Assembly: GCA_036392375.1 (NCBI GenBank)
Contig: DASVYC010000054.1
Coordinates: 13,622-77,621, forward strand
Length of the DNA stretch: 64,000 nt
From: JAFEBO01 sp036392375
Lineage (GTDB): Bacteria > Planctomycetota > Phycisphaerae > Phycisphaerales > UBA1924
Direction of reading: 5' to 3'
Shown: one piece after another, positions 34,615-44,823 of the stretch
Layout of the letters: every line of letters begins with the position of its first letter
Numbering within the stretch: the stretch's first letter is position 1
Program-made: the position numbers and the translations under genes
Notes under the pieces: model-generated
Told to the model about the DNA's origin: nothing
Databases searched by the model: none
Seen by the model: the letters and a program-made list of their open reading frames with translations, nothing else

Positions 34615-35550
34615 TCATCCCAGCGCCAGGCTGCTCTCCACGCCCAGGCTGGCGTAGATCTCCTTCGTCGCGGTCGAGCGGTTCAGCGTGTACAGATGCA
34701 GGCCCGCGACGCGGTGATCCAGCAGATCGCGACACTGCTCGGTCGCCCAGTGCACGCCCACGCGCCGGGCCGCGGCCTCATCGCCGTTGGTCCGGTTGAG
34801 GGCCCGCATGAGCGGGGCCGGGTAGCGCGCGCCGAGCGCAAGCTCCGCCATCCGCTTCATGCCCGACATCGAAGTGATCGGCATGATGCCGGCGACGATC
34901 GGGATCGTGATGCCCGCCAACGCGCACCGATCGCGGTAGTCGTAGAAATCGTGGTTGTCGAAAAAGAGCTGCGTGACGATGAAGTCCGCGCCCTCATCGA
35001 CTTTGGCCTTCATGCGCTCGATCTCGAGCACGCGGTTGGGCGTGTCGGGATGGCCTTCGGGGAAGCCCGCCACCGCGACCGCGAAGCCGCGGGGATTAGG
35101 GTGACGCCCCGAGGCGTTGAACTTCTTGATCGCCCGCACCAGATCCGCGGCGTGCCGGAAGTGCTTGTACGGGTCCTCCCCGTCCCAGTTCTTGGGAGCG
35201 TCGCCGCGGAGCGCCAGGATCTTGGTGATGCCCGCGTCCGCGTACTTCTGCAGGATCGCGTCGATCTGGGCCTCGTCGTGGCAGACGCATGTCAGGTGCG
35301 GCATCGGGTTGAGCGCGGTCTGCGAATTCAGCCGCACTACAAGCTGATGCGTGAGGTCACGCGTCGAGCCGCCCGCGCCATACGTGACGCTGACAAACGT
35401 CGGGTGCAACTTCTCAAGATCGGCGATGTGCTTGAAGAGTTCCTCAGCGCCCTCGGCGGTTTTGGGCGGGAAGAACTCGAACGAGAACGTGCTCTTGCCC
35501 TTGGCGAAGAGGTCGCGGATATCGGTGAGCGAGGTGGCAGCGGGCGTCAT
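34615..35550 (-). CDS. metF: 5,10-methylenetetrahydrofolate reductase
   Basis: A 311-residue FAD-dependent TIM-barrel enzyme that makes 5-methyl-THF for methionine synthesis. The opening FSFEFFPPKTAEGAEEL, FVSVTYGAGGSTRD (FAD/NADH region) and LALRGDAPKNWDGEDPY are family hallmarks, and FIVTQLFFDNHDFYDYRDRC follows. It lies 106 bp downstream of ahcY on the same strand, consistent with a methyl-cycle operon headed by an ArsR-methyltransferase regulator. Confidence 0.95.
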   Translation of the reverse strand: MTPAATSLTDIRDLFAKGKSTFSFEFFPPKTAEGAEELFKHIADLEKLHPTFVSVTYGAGGSTRDLTHQLVVRLNSQTALNPMPHLTCVCHDEAQIDAILQKYADAGITKILALRGDAPKNWDGEDPYKHFRHAADLVRAIKKFNASGRHPNPRGFAVAVAGFPEGHPDTPNRVLEIERMKAKVDEGADFIVTQLFFDNHDFYDYRDRCALAGITIPIVAGIMPITSMSGMKRMAELALGARYPAPLMRALNRTNGDEAAARRVGVHWATEQCRDLLDHRVAGLHLYTLNRSTATKEIYASLGVESSLALG

Positions 35551-35634
35551 GCGAGAGTGTCCGTGATGCTCCGTCCGTGGAGGTTCTGGAAAGACGACGG
35601 CGGGCTCTCACCCACCGGCGTTGATGTCTGTTTC

Positions 35635-35651
35635 GCCGGCTGGAAGCCGGT
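35635..35651 (-). other. Hairpin between ahcY and metF
   Basis: CCGGCT and AGCCGG arms with a 3-base loop lie 5 bp after the ahcY stop. There is no T-tract on the minus strand, so it is probably not a full terminator; it may stabilise the ahcY transcript end or reduce read-through to metF. Confidence 0.4.
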
Positions 35652-35656
35652 CTGAT

Positions 35657-37174
<1,518 letters not shown>

Positions 37175-37249
37175 TTCGATCCGCTCCTGAGGTGAGAAAC
37201 TCGAGACACAGTCTGCAGCCCGACGCGGCTCCTCCGCGCCGAGCAGAAT

Positions 37250-38242
37250 TCACTTGCGTTTACTCTTCGCGCTATCACCCGCCACCCGCCCCACCGCCAC
37301 GAACAACCCGGGCCCACGAGCGTCGGGCTCCACCGGAAGTTCCCGGAAACTCATCGGCTCCAATCCCGCGGCGGCGAAGTGCTGGTGCACCTCTTCCCGC
37401 GAGAAACCAAGGTGCTTGTGCCCCATCAGGTGCCGATATTCGGCCCGCTCGTGGCGCAGCATGTCGATCACCAGCACACGTCCGGGAATCGGCTCGCGAC
37501 GCAGGATGCGGGACGCTTCGCGGAGGGGTGCGTCCGGAAGCTCGACATGGTGCAACACCAGCCCGAAGACCGCGATGTCCACGCTCATCGCCTTGAGCGA
37601 GAGGGCCGTGAGATCGCTGGTCACGAAGTCCACGTTGCGGACGCCCTTGAGCCGCTGCCTGGCGGCATCGATCATCGGGCCCGACTGATCCACCGCGATC
37701 ACCCGCTGCACGATCGGCGCCAGGAGCTCCGCGACGTTGCCCGTGCCGCAGCCAAGGTCCGCCACCACCCACGGCCCGGCGAGCAGCTCGAGCAGCGCGT
37801 GGGCGGTGAATCGCGTTCCGAAGAGGTCCTGCCGCACCGCGTCCCACTCGCCGGCGACGCGACCGAAGTACGACTGGCTGTCCGTCCGCCGCTCCGCGAG
37901 CACGGCCTCGACTCGGCGGGCGTCTTCCACGGCATCGGCGCGATCGGCATTCGATGGCTGCTCGCGGATCGTGAGCCAGAGTGCCCGCTCCGCAACCGAC
38001 AGGTCGTCGAGCACCATGCGGTAGAACGTCGCCGTGCCCTCGCTGCGACGCTCCAGCCACCCCGCGTCCGCCAGCACCTTCAGGTGTCGGCTGATGGTCG
38101 ACTGCGGGCTCTGGAAGACCTTGGCGAGCTCGCCCACCGACAACTCGTGCGACTCGAGCACACGCATCACGCGGAGCCGGGTTCGGTCCGATAGCACGCC
38201 GAGGCGATCGGCCATGGAGATGTCTGCGAGCCGCTCTTTCAT
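37250..38242 (-). CDS. ArsR-family regulator fused to SAM methyltransferase domain (SahR-like)
   Basis: From ATG 38242 the protein has 330 residues. An N-terminal ArsR-type winged helix (about 10-95: LGVLSDRTRLRVMRVLESHELSVGELAKVFQSPQSTISRHLKVL) is followed by a class I methyltransferase domain (about 130-310) with the SAM-binding motif VVADLGCGTGNVAELL and VIAVDQSG. The gene heads a group with ahcY and metF. That is the context of SahR-type regulators, which sense SAH and control the methyl cycle. The methyltransferase fold may serve as the ligand sensor. An inverted repeat overlaps its own start, suggesting autoregulation. SahR-like is an inference from architecture and neighbours. Confidence 0.85.
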   Translation of the reverse strand: MKERLADISMADRLGVLSDRTRLRVMRVLESHELSVGELAKVFQSPQSTISRHLKVLADAGWLERRSEGTATFYRMVLDDLSVAERALWLTIREQPSNADRADAVEDARRVEAVLAERRTDSQSYFGRVAGEWDAVRQDLFGTRFTAHALLELLAGPWVVADLGCGTGNVAELLAPIVQRVIAVDQSGPMIDAARQRLKGVRNVDFVTSDLTALSLKAMSVDIAVFGLVLHHVELPDAPLREASRILRREPIPGRVLVIDMLRHERAEYRHLMGHKHLGFSREEVHQHFAAAGLEPMSFRELPVEPDARGPGLFVAVGRVAGDSAKSKRK

Positions 38243-38259
38243 CCGTTTATCCGGATGAA
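38238..38259. promoter_or_regulatory. Inverted repeat, candidate operator of the ArsR-type regulator
   Basis: Two 8 bp arms, TTCATCCG (38238-38245) and CGGATGAA (38252-38259), are perfect inverted repeats with a 6 bp AT-rich spacer. The left arm contains the regulator's start codon on the minus strand. Size and symmetry fit an ArsR dimer site. The same arms are not seen next to ahcY or metF. Confidence 0.5.
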
Positions 38260-38315
38260 TGGTAGAAAGGCCCGGCCACGGGGTCAAACGGTGATTTCTC
38301 GCTCGGGGGACCGGC

Positions 38316-38972
38316 TCACTCGGGCTGGAGCACAAAGCTCGGGCCGGGGACCTCGCCCAGTTCGCGGATCCGCTTCTGGATGTCGGTATTCTTGGGCTCG
38401 ATGAACATGGCCATCCGCAGGCGGCGGAGCTCGCTGGGCTTGTCGCCGAGCGTGCGGTAGAGATTGGCCAGCTCCATATGGGGCTTGATCGACCTCCCGC
38501 CATCGAGCTTGGCGGCGGTGATCATTGCCAGCTTGGCCTCGTCCACGTTGCCCAGGATGACCTGGTAGCGCCCAAGGCGCAGATAATCGCCGCTGCGGCC
38601 GCGCTCACGGGCCTCCTTGGTCAGGAACGTGATCAGTTCCTCACGCTCGTTGCAGGCCAGGAGGGCCTCGGCGAGGCCTGCGGCGTAATCCTCGTTCTCC
38701 GGCTTGACCGCGAGGCACTGGATGAACTGCTCGCGGGCGAGCTGGGGCTGATTGAGCTTGAGGTATGTGTTGGCCAGCGAGTACCGCACGTCCACGCCGT
38801 CGGGCTTGCGGGTGATGTATTCCTGATAGTCGGTCAGGGCCGCGTCGTACTCGCCGCGGGCGTAGCTGCGATCGCCCAATTCGCGGACGAGGTTCAGATT
38901 GCGCTGGGCCTGGCACCCGGCCAGGACGGAGAGACCGATCAGTGAAGCAACAGCGAGCGAGCGGGTAGACAT
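38316..38972 (-). CDS. TPR-repeat lipoprotein
   Basis: A 218-residue protein with a lipoprotein signal (MSTRSLAVASLIGLSVLAGC; lipobox LAGC, lipidated Cys20). About four to five tetratricopeptide-like helix pairs follow (GDRSYARGEYDAALTDYQEY, LANTYLKLNQPQLAREQFIQ, MELANLYRTLGDKPSELRRL). TPR lipoproteins usually act as scaffolds at the envelope; no specific partner is known. Ribosome binding site AGGAG precedes ATG by 6 bp. It follows the zinc-ribbon membrane protein gene by 75 bp on the same strand. Confidence 0.85.
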   Translation of the reverse strand: MSTRSLAVASLIGLSVLAGCQAQRNLNLVRELGDRSYARGEYDAALTDYQEYITRKPDGVDVRYSLANTYLKLNQPQLAREQFIQCLAVKPENEDYAAGLAEALLACNEREELITFLTKEARERGRSGDYLRLGRYQVILGNVDEAKLAMITAAKLDGGRSIKPHMELANLYRTLGDKPSELRRLRMAMFIEPKNTDIQKRIRELGEVPGPSFVLQPE

Positions 38973-39046
38973 GGGAAACTCCTTGCGGGCAGCCGCAGAG
39001 TACGCGATATCGGCACGCAGGGCACGGGCGTTGCAATGTCGGGGGT

Positions 39047-39526
39047 TCAGGCGGAGACCACCACGGTCTCAGGCGTTTCGTCGATCTTCCACGCCGCGCC
39101 GCACTCCGGGCAGACGCGGCAGCGGTCGCTCTCGACCGGGACGCCCTCGAGGGGGTACGAGCAGGCCGGGCACCGGGAGGCCTCGATCCACCGCGAACGC
39201 AGGGCCTCGCGTGCCTCGCCCGCGAGCACCGACAGAGACGTCAGGGAGTTGACCGCGACCAGGATCAGGATCGAGGCGACCGGCGTGAACAGGATGAGGA
39301 ACGCCGCGAACGGCCCGCCGAAACCCAGGAGCCCGAGCATGCACGCGGTGAGCGCGAGCATGATGAGCACCGAGGCCCCGGCTCGTGAGGCGAGGATGTG
39401 CCCCGCCACCGCGAATGTGCCGAGCGCGACCGAGACGAGCGGCCATCGAGCCCCGAGTCGAGCGGGAGCGAACAGGGCCAGCCGGGCGCGCCGGCCGCGA
39501 TCGTCGAGGGTGCGGATGCGGAGCAC
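39047..39526 (-). CDS. Membrane protein with C-terminal zinc ribbon
   Basis: GTG 39526 is preferred because GGAGG lies 4 bp upstream; this gives 159 residues. There are about three hydrophobic helices (WPLVSVALGTFAVAGHIL, SVLIMLALTACMLGLLGF, GPFAAFLILFTPVASILILV), then a soluble tail with two Cys pairs, CPAC and CPECG, separated by about 18 residues, a zinc-ribbon pattern. Small membrane proteins with this CPxC...CPECG tail are common in planctomycetes, but the function is unknown. Confidence 0.75.
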   Translation of the reverse strand: MLRIRTLDDRGRRARLALFAPARLGARWPLVSVALGTFAVAGHILASRAGASVLIMLALTACMLGLLGFGGPFAAFLILFTPVASILILVAVNSLTSLSVLAGEAREALRSRWIEASRCPACSYPLEGVPVESDRCRVCPECGAAWKIDETPETVVVSA

Positions 39527-39590
39527 GGAACCTCCGTGGATTCTTCGAAGCCGCGACGGCATCGGACTCGCGACCGAACGCTCTCACCAA

Positions 39591-39619
39591 AGGAAAACCC
39601 GCACGCGGAGCGTGCGGGT
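39591..39619 (-). terminator. Terminator of the FG-GAP protein gene
   Basis: A 10 bp stem (ACCCGCACGC with GCGTGCGGGT, loop of 3) is followed on the minus strand by TTTTCCTTT. It lies 40 bp after the stop of the large FG-GAP gene. Confidence 0.85.
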
Positions 39620-39658
39620 CGGGTGGGTTGGCTTTGAGTCCGAGGCCGAGCGAGCCGC

Positions 39659-42600
39659 TCACTCGCAGAGCAGGCGGTCGTAGGCGACGGCGAAGATCTG
39701 GAAGTCCTCGTCATCGACGATGCCGTCGGCGTTGAGGTCGGCGGGGCAGCCGCCGGGGAGGGAGCCGGAGGCGGCGCTCATGCCGGGCGCGGAGCAGAAG
39801 GCGATGTTGTACGCGCCCACGAAGAGCTCAAAGTCGGAGTCGGCGACCGTGCCGTCGATCGCGAGATCGGCGGCGCACGGGGCGCCCAAGGCGCGGATGT
39901 TGTTGATGTTGTCGACCGTGCCGGCGATCGAGGCCGAGCGGGTGTAGACGACGTAGCCGTTGGTGTTGAGGCGGCTGCCGAAGGGGATCACGAGCGAATC
40001 GAGGTAAACGACTTCCTTGCCGGCATTGGCGTTGTTGTGGGAGTTGACGAGGTTGACGGTGACGGGCAGCTCGCCGAGCATGAGTTCGTAGATGGGGAAG
40101 GTGCCGGGGACAAAGTAGCGGGTAGCGGCGCCAGCGGGGCCGTAGTCGCGGCTCATGACCTCGAAGGTGTGCATGCCGGGGCGGCCGTTCATCTGCAGGC
40201 TCCCGGAGCGTCCGTCGAAGCGGAGTGCGTCGTTGATCGCGTTGTCGAACCGCCCGCCGATGTCGACGGTGCCGTTCATGTTGTAACCGGAGTTCTGCCC
40301 GAGGATGAGATCAGACTCGACCCAGAGGCTGGTGGGCAGCGTTAAGCAGCTTGTGCATCCGCCCGGGGCGCCGGGATTGATGGTGCCGTTGTTGGTGTAG
40401 GTGCCGTAGACGCTCAACTGGCTCGTGGTGTTCACCACCGCGTTGGCGTCGATGAGCAGCGAACCGAGGATGGAGGAAGAGGCGGACACCGTGAGGATGC
40501 CCGAGACCCGCATGGCACCGAGCCAGGTGCCGCTGCCGATCATCTTTCCGCCGCCGGTCACGTGAATGGCCGGAGCAGCGATGTTGACAGCGTTCAGGGT
40601 TGCGCCGGTGGAGATCACGAGCGGGCCGCCCGAGTTAAGGGTGGTGTTCCGCAGATTGACGACACCGTCGAGCGTGATACCCGAGGCGGAGCTGATGCGT
40701 CCGCCGAGCAGGTCGGAGAGGGAGCCGGTGAAGGCGAGAGGCCCGGTGGAGGTGAGCGCGGCGCCGGCGTCCTGAAGGATGACACGTCCGGCGAGGTTGT
40801 TCGAGAGCGAGTTCATCGACAGCTCGTGCTTGCCGATGAACAGCGCGCCCGAGCCGCTCTGGCGGATCGAGCCCGCGGTGATGTCCGAACGGCCCTCGTC
40901 GTTGAGGGTGCGGGTGGTGCCGAAGAGATTGACCGAAGCGCCCGGCCCGCTGATCAGGGCCGCGTTGTTGCTCATGTTGAGCACGGAGTTGGAGTTGAGC
41001 GAGATGCTCGACAGGCTGCGGGTGTTGATCCGACGACCGCCGAAGTCCACGCTCGCGTTGCTGAACGCACCTGCGGAGCCGACGATGGTCTGCCCGTCCG
41101 AGGCGCCCGCGAGAATCGACTCGAGCGTCTGGGCCTGCTGCTGGCTGGTCTGGTTCACGGCGGTGATGGTCGTGACGTCGGGCTGATCAACAACCCAGAT
41201 CGCGCCCCGGGTGCCGTTGAAGTTGTAGCCGCCGATCACCGCGGTGAAACCCGACATCGAGGCGGTGAAGCCGACGAGGTCGTTGCCGATCGGCGAGGCG
41301 TTGCGGGCGTACTTGCGGGTCTGGACCCACGGGCCCGAGGGGGTGCCGGTGATGGAGGTGAAGCCGTAGAACACGCCCGCGTCGTTCGCGTTGGCGAGAT
41401 CGACGAAGGGAGCGCCGACGAAGGCGTTGTTGCCCGAGATCGCGACCGAGTAGCCGAAGATCTCGTCCTTGCGACCGTCGCTGGCGCTGATCTGGGCGAC
41501 CTGCGAGAAGTTGCCGTTGGTCTGGCGGGCGAAGATGTAGGCGGTGCCGGCGCTGGACGAGCGGCCGATGGCGCCAGCGATGATCAGGTCGCCGCTGTTG
41601 TGCACGGAGACGCCGAAGAGGTCCTGAGCCTGGCCGCCGTTGGCGTTCAGCTGCTGCAAGAAGCGCCACGAGCCGCCCTCGCGAACATAGACGTAGGCCG
41701 AACCCTGGTTGGCGTTCGCGTTCACCTGACGCCGGTAGGCACCGATCACGAGCACGTCGTTGGTCATCGAGACGGCGAAACCGAAGTTGTCGTTGGTCGC
41801 GGGCGAGTCGTGCGTGAGCTTGGTGATCTGGGTCCAGGTGGTGCCGTTGCGGAGGAACAGGTACACCGAGCCGCAGTTCACGGCGGCGCCGACGTCGGCG
41901 TTTGGTGAACCGATGGCGGCCCAGTCACCGGCGACCGCCACCGCGGCGCCGAAGCTGTCGCCCGCCACCGCGTCCGAGGCTGTCAGACCCTGCTGCTGGC
42001 TCCAGGTCGTGCCCGAGCGCGTGAAGACGTACGCCGCGCCCGCGTCGACCTTGCCCGACACATCGCGTCCGATGGCGCCGATCACCGCGGTGTTGTTCTG
42101 GACCGCGACCGAGCGGCCGAAGAAGTCGCCGGCCGCCGCACCGGTGTGGGTGAGCTTGGCCTGCTCGGAGAACTGCTGCCCGTTGCGGATCAGCACGTAC
42201 GCCGAACCCTGCTGAGCGCCGCCGCCCTCGGTGTCCTGGAACGCACCCGAAACGATGGTGTCGCCGTCGATAGCGACCGAGACGCCGAACAAATCGCCGA
42301 CGGCGAGCGTACTGACGTTGGGCGTGATGGGACGCGAGAGAGCCGGGTCGTTCTGGATCCACTTGTTGCCGACGCGCGAGAAGACCCACGCCGTGCCGGC
42401 ATCGGTCAGAGCGCTGGGCGTGGTCACATCGTCGGCCTGAGCGCCGATGGCCGCGAGGTCGGCGTCGAGCGCGACGCTCCAGCCGAAGAAGTCGCCCGCG
42501 ACCGCGTCGGGAGCGGTGAGCACGGCTTCCTGGGTCCAGACGCCGTCCTTGAAACGGAAAGCGAAGGCCACGCCCGCGTTGGGGCTGGCGCCGATCGCAC

Positions 42601-43645
42601 GCCCGGTGGCGCCGATCAAGACGGTGTCATCGCCGAGGGCGACCGAGTTGCCCGCGGCGTCGCCGCTGGCCGCGTCGGACGCCGCGAGGCGAGTGCCGGA
42701 GCTCGACCAGGTCCCGCTGGTGCGGCGGAAGATGTAGACCGAGCCGCGATCGGTACCGCCGATGTCGGACGCGGTCGCGCCCACGGCAAGGGTATCGCCA
42801 CGGAGGGCGACCGAGGCGCCGAACGAGGGGGCCGTGTCGGTGCCGATGTCCGGGCTGGTGAAGTTGGTGTCCTCGGTCCAGACCGTGCCAGCCGCAATCT
42901 TGCGCGAATAAAGGAACACGCGTCCCGCGCCCGAGCTCTTGGCCCGGCTGCCGAGGGCGATGGAGTCGCCGCTCACCGCGACCGCGCCGGGAGCCGCGGT
43001 GGTCGGGCCCGAGCCGAGCAGGTCGCTGGCCGCGCCCGTGGAGGCCAGCAGCTTCTGTTGCTGGCTCCAGGTCGAACCGCTGCGAACAAAGACGTATCCC
43101 GCGCCGGCGTCCGAGCCGCCCGCGTTGTCGTCGCTGGGAGCCGAGACGACGATGGTGTCGCCATCGATCGCGACGCCCTCGCCGAAGAAGTCGCTGGCCG
43201 CGCCGTCACCGGCGAGCAGCTTGGCCTGGAACGTCCAGAGGTTGCCGACACGGGTGTACACGAACGCAGCGCCGGCGTCGGTCGCGGTCTGGTCATCGCT
43301 GCGAGCGCCGACGACGATGGTGTCGTTGCTGATCGCGACGGCGCGACCGAACTCGGTCGCGTTGCCGGTCACGGTCGGGCCCGGGATCTTTTGCTCTTGC
43401 GTCCAGCCGCTGCCGTTCCAGCGGTAGATATAGATCGCTCCGTCGGTGTTGGTCACCGAGCCGTTGGCGAGCGGTGCGCCGACGACCATGACGTCGCCGC
43501 TGACGGCGACCGAGTTGCCAAAGAAGCGGCTGGCGGCCGGATCACTGGCGCTGAGCTGCACAGGAGTGCCGAGCTGAGCCATCGAAAGCGGAGCGGCCAG
43601 GGCCAATGCGGCCAGCAGAGCCGAGCGAGTCAGGGTCTTGGGCAT
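39659..43645 (-). CDS. Large exported FG-GAP repeat protein with dockerin-like C-terminus
   Basis: The 1328-residue protein starts at ATG 43645 (GAGG 6 bp upstream) with a signal peptide (MPKTLTRSALLAALALAAPL...MAQ). About residues 25-840 are roughly 15 FG-GAP-type beta-propeller repeats of ~50 residues with the pattern FFGxSVAVxGDxxxVGA...GAAYVFxRxGxxWxQ. A region rich in Ser, Asn and Gly follows (about 860-1250), possibly a beta-helix. The C-terminus holds two Cys-flanked dockerin-like loops (CAADLAIDGTVADSDFELF and CPADLNADGIVDDEDFQIF), typical of Phycisphaerae surface proteins. A promoter and terminator flank it, so it is monocistronic. It is probably a cell-surface or secreted adhesin-like protein. 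Confidence 0.88.
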   Translation of the reverse strand: MPKTLTRSALLAALALAAPLSMAQLGTPVQLSASDPAASRFFGNSVAVSGDVMVVGAPLANGSVTNTDGAIYIYRWNGSGWTQEQKIPGPTVTGNATEFGRAVAISNDTIVVGARSDDQTATDAGAAFVYTRVGNLWTFQAKLLAGDGAASDFFGEGVAIDGDTIVVSAPSDDNAGGSDAGAGYVFVRSGSTWSQQQKLLASTGAASDLLGSGPTTAAPGAVAVSGDSIALGSRAKSSGAGRVFLYSRKIAAGTVWTEDTNFTSPDIGTDTAPSFGASVALRGDTLAVGATASDIGGTDRGSVYIFRRTSGTWSSSGTRLAASDAASGDAAGNSVALGDDTVLIGATGRAIGASPNAGVAFAFRFKDGVWTQEAVLTAPDAVAGDFFGWSVALDADLAAIGAQADDVTTPSALTDAGTAWVFSRVGNKWIQNDPALSRPITPNVSTLAVGDLFGVSVAIDGDTIVSGAFQDTEGGGAQQGSAYVLIRNGQQFSEQAKLTHTGAAAGDFFGRSVAVQNNTAVIGAIGRDVSGKVDAGAAYVFTRSGTTWSQQQGLTASDAVAGDSFGAAVAVAGDWAAIGSPNADVGAAVNCGSVYLFLRNGTTWTQITKLTHDSPATNDNFGFAVSMTNDVLVIGAYRRQVNANANQGSAYVYVREGGSWRFLQQLNANGGQAQDLFGVSVHNSGDLIIAGAIGRSSSAGTAYIFARQTNGNFSQVAQISASDGRKDEIFGYSVAISGNNAFVGAPFVDLANANDAGVFYGFTSITGTPSGPWVQTRKYARNASPIGNDLVGFTASMSGFTAVIGGYNFNGTRGAIWVVDQPDVTTITAVNQTSQQQAQTLESILAGASDGQTIVGSAGAFSNASVDFGGRRINTRSLSSISLNSNSVLNMSNNAALISGPGASVNLFGTTRTLNDEGRSDITAGSIRQSGSGALFIGKHELSMNSLSNNLAGRVILQDAGAALTSTGPLAFTGSLSDLLGGRISSASGITLDGVVNLRNTTLNSGGPLVISTGATLNAVNIAAPAIHVTGGGKMIGSGTWLGAMRVSGILTVSASSSILGSLLIDANAVVNTTSQLSVYGTYTNNGTINPGAPGGCTSCLTLPTSLWVESDLILGQNSGYNMNGTVDIGGRFDNAINDALRFDGRSGSLQMNGRPGMHTFEVMSRDYGPAGAATRYFVPGTFPIYELMLGELPVTVNLVNSHNNANAGKEVVYLDSLVIPFGSRLNTNGYVVYTRSASIAGTVDNINNIRALGAPCAADLAIDGTVADSDFELFVGAYNIAFCSAPGMSAASGSLPGGCPADLNADGIVDDEDFQIFAVAYDRLLCE

Positions 43646-43712
43646 AAACGTCCTCATGTGGGTTGTGCGACGGGCGGGGTCTACGGGCGGAAGACTGACC
43701 TGCCGCGACTTG

Positions 43713-43741
43713 ATCCAATCAGATGAAAAGGGATGTGTCAA
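43713..43741 (-). promoter_or_regulatory. Promoter of the FG-GAP protein gene
   Basis: On the minus strand TTGACA (43736-43741) and TTGGAT (43713-43718) are 17 bp apart. The start codon at 43645 would be about 60 bp downstream of transcription start, with a clear ribosome binding site. Confidence 0.6.
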
Positions 43742-43854
43742 GGGCCTGTGGGGCTTGCAACGCTGCGAAAGCCCAAACTACTTCGGCGGGGTTCCGGCAA
43801 TTTCTGCACGATCCGGGTGGTGGTACCTCTGGGAGGCACAGGGGTGCCCGCGGA

Positions 43855-44682
43855 CTACGTCGGCAGCTCGTCTGGGAGTTCGTCCAATCCTTCGGTCAGG
43901 ATGCGCGGGCCGTTCTCGGTGATCAGCACGTCGTGCTCGTGATGGCTGGAGCATGACCCATCAGCCGTGAGAACGGGCCACTGTCCCTTCGCGGACTTGG
44001 TGCGTCCGGTTCCCAAGCCGATCATCGGTTCGACCGCGAGAAGCATGCCGGGAGCGCAGGGCAGGTCACCGTCGGGCCATTCCGCGGCGTGCAGCGGCAC
44101 GGAATTGCTCACGAACGGGGCGTCGTGGAGCTTGCGACCGTAACCGTGACCGCCCAAGCCCCGCACGAGATGAAAGCCGTAGTCGCGTTCAACACAGGTC
44201 TGGACCGCCTTAGCCCAATCGATCAGCCGGCATCCGGGCCGGAGCTGGTCAATCCCACGCCGCAGCGACTCCTTGCCCGCGTCCATCAGCTTTCGAACCT
44301 GGGGTGAAGGCTTGCCGATCGAATAGGACCATGCCGCGTCGCCGATCCAGCCGCGGTAGGCCACCCCGATGTCGATCTTGATCAGGTCACCCGCGACCAG
44401 CGGGCGCGTCAGATACCCCGCGGTGCCGTGGACGATGCACTCGTTCACGCTCAGGCACGCATAGGACGGGAACTTGGGATCGCTGAAGCTCTGGCGGTAT
44501 CCGATGAAGCAGGACTTGGCACCCAGCGTGTCGAGCTGCTTGGCGACAAAGGCGTCAATCTGCGCCAGGGTCTGCCCGGGACGGACAAACCCGACCAGCG
44601 CGCGGTGGACATCGACCACGCGCTGCGCGGCGGCGTACGCACCGTCCACGTCTGCTGCTGTCAAGCGTCCGACACCGCTCAT
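43855..44682 (-). CDS. map: Methionine aminopeptidase, type I
   Basis: From ATG 44682 the protein has 275 residues and removes the initiator methionine from new proteins. The five metal ligands of the pita-bread fold are visible: Asp in IKIDIGVAYRGWIGDAAW (two), His in GLGGHGYGRKLH, Glu in LAVEPMIG and Glu in SSHHEHDVLITENGP. The His in VNECIVHGTAGY contacts substrate. Longer frames upstream run antisense into trpA and are shadows. It is divergent from trpA. Confidence 0.95.
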   Translation of the reverse strand: MSGVGRLTAADVDGAYAAAQRVVDVHRALVGFVRPGQTLAQIDAFVAKQLDTLGAKSCFIGYRQSFSDPKFPSYACLSVNECIVHGTAGYLTRPLVAGDLIKIDIGVAYRGWIGDAAWSYSIGKPSPQVRKLMDAGKESLRRGIDQLRPGCRLIDWAKAVQTCVERDYGFHLVRGLGGHGYGRKLHDAPFVSNSVPLHAAEWPDGDLPCAPGMLLAVEPMIGLGTGRTKSAKGQWPVLTADGSCSSHHEHDVLITENGPRILTEGLDELPDELPT

Positions 44683-44810
44683 GAGGGTCCTTGGTCCGGG
44701 CATGCAAGCCCACACTGTAGAGCGTTGCCCGCTCGGTTCGCCCGCAGAGTTCTCCACACCCATGCCCGAACCTAGCGAGCATTCTGGGGTAGAGGCCCGC
44801 CCGCGCGAGC

Positions 44811-44819
44811 GGTATAGTC
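44811..44819 (+). promoter_or_regulatory. GGTATAGTC promoter element of trpA
   Basis: TATAGT at 44813-44818 is followed five bases later by the GTG start of trpA. Transcription would begin at or very near the start codon, so the mRNA is probably leaderless. The same 9-mer is found before tRNA-Val and before the GH18-like gene. Confidence 0.6.
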
Positions 44820-44823
44820 GCCC

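Noticed and set aside
37175..37249. SAH riboswitch upstream of ahcY
   Set aside because: A short CGCGG/CCGCG hairpin is present, but the full SAH riboswitch consensus is not visible in the 75 bp gap. The protein regulator upstream is the better candidate.
42146..43726. 526-codon open frame antisense to the FG-GAP gene
   Set aside because: The composition (Arg/Gly/Asp/Val) is typical of an antisense shadow, with no domain. The sense frame has signal peptide, repeats, promoter and terminator.
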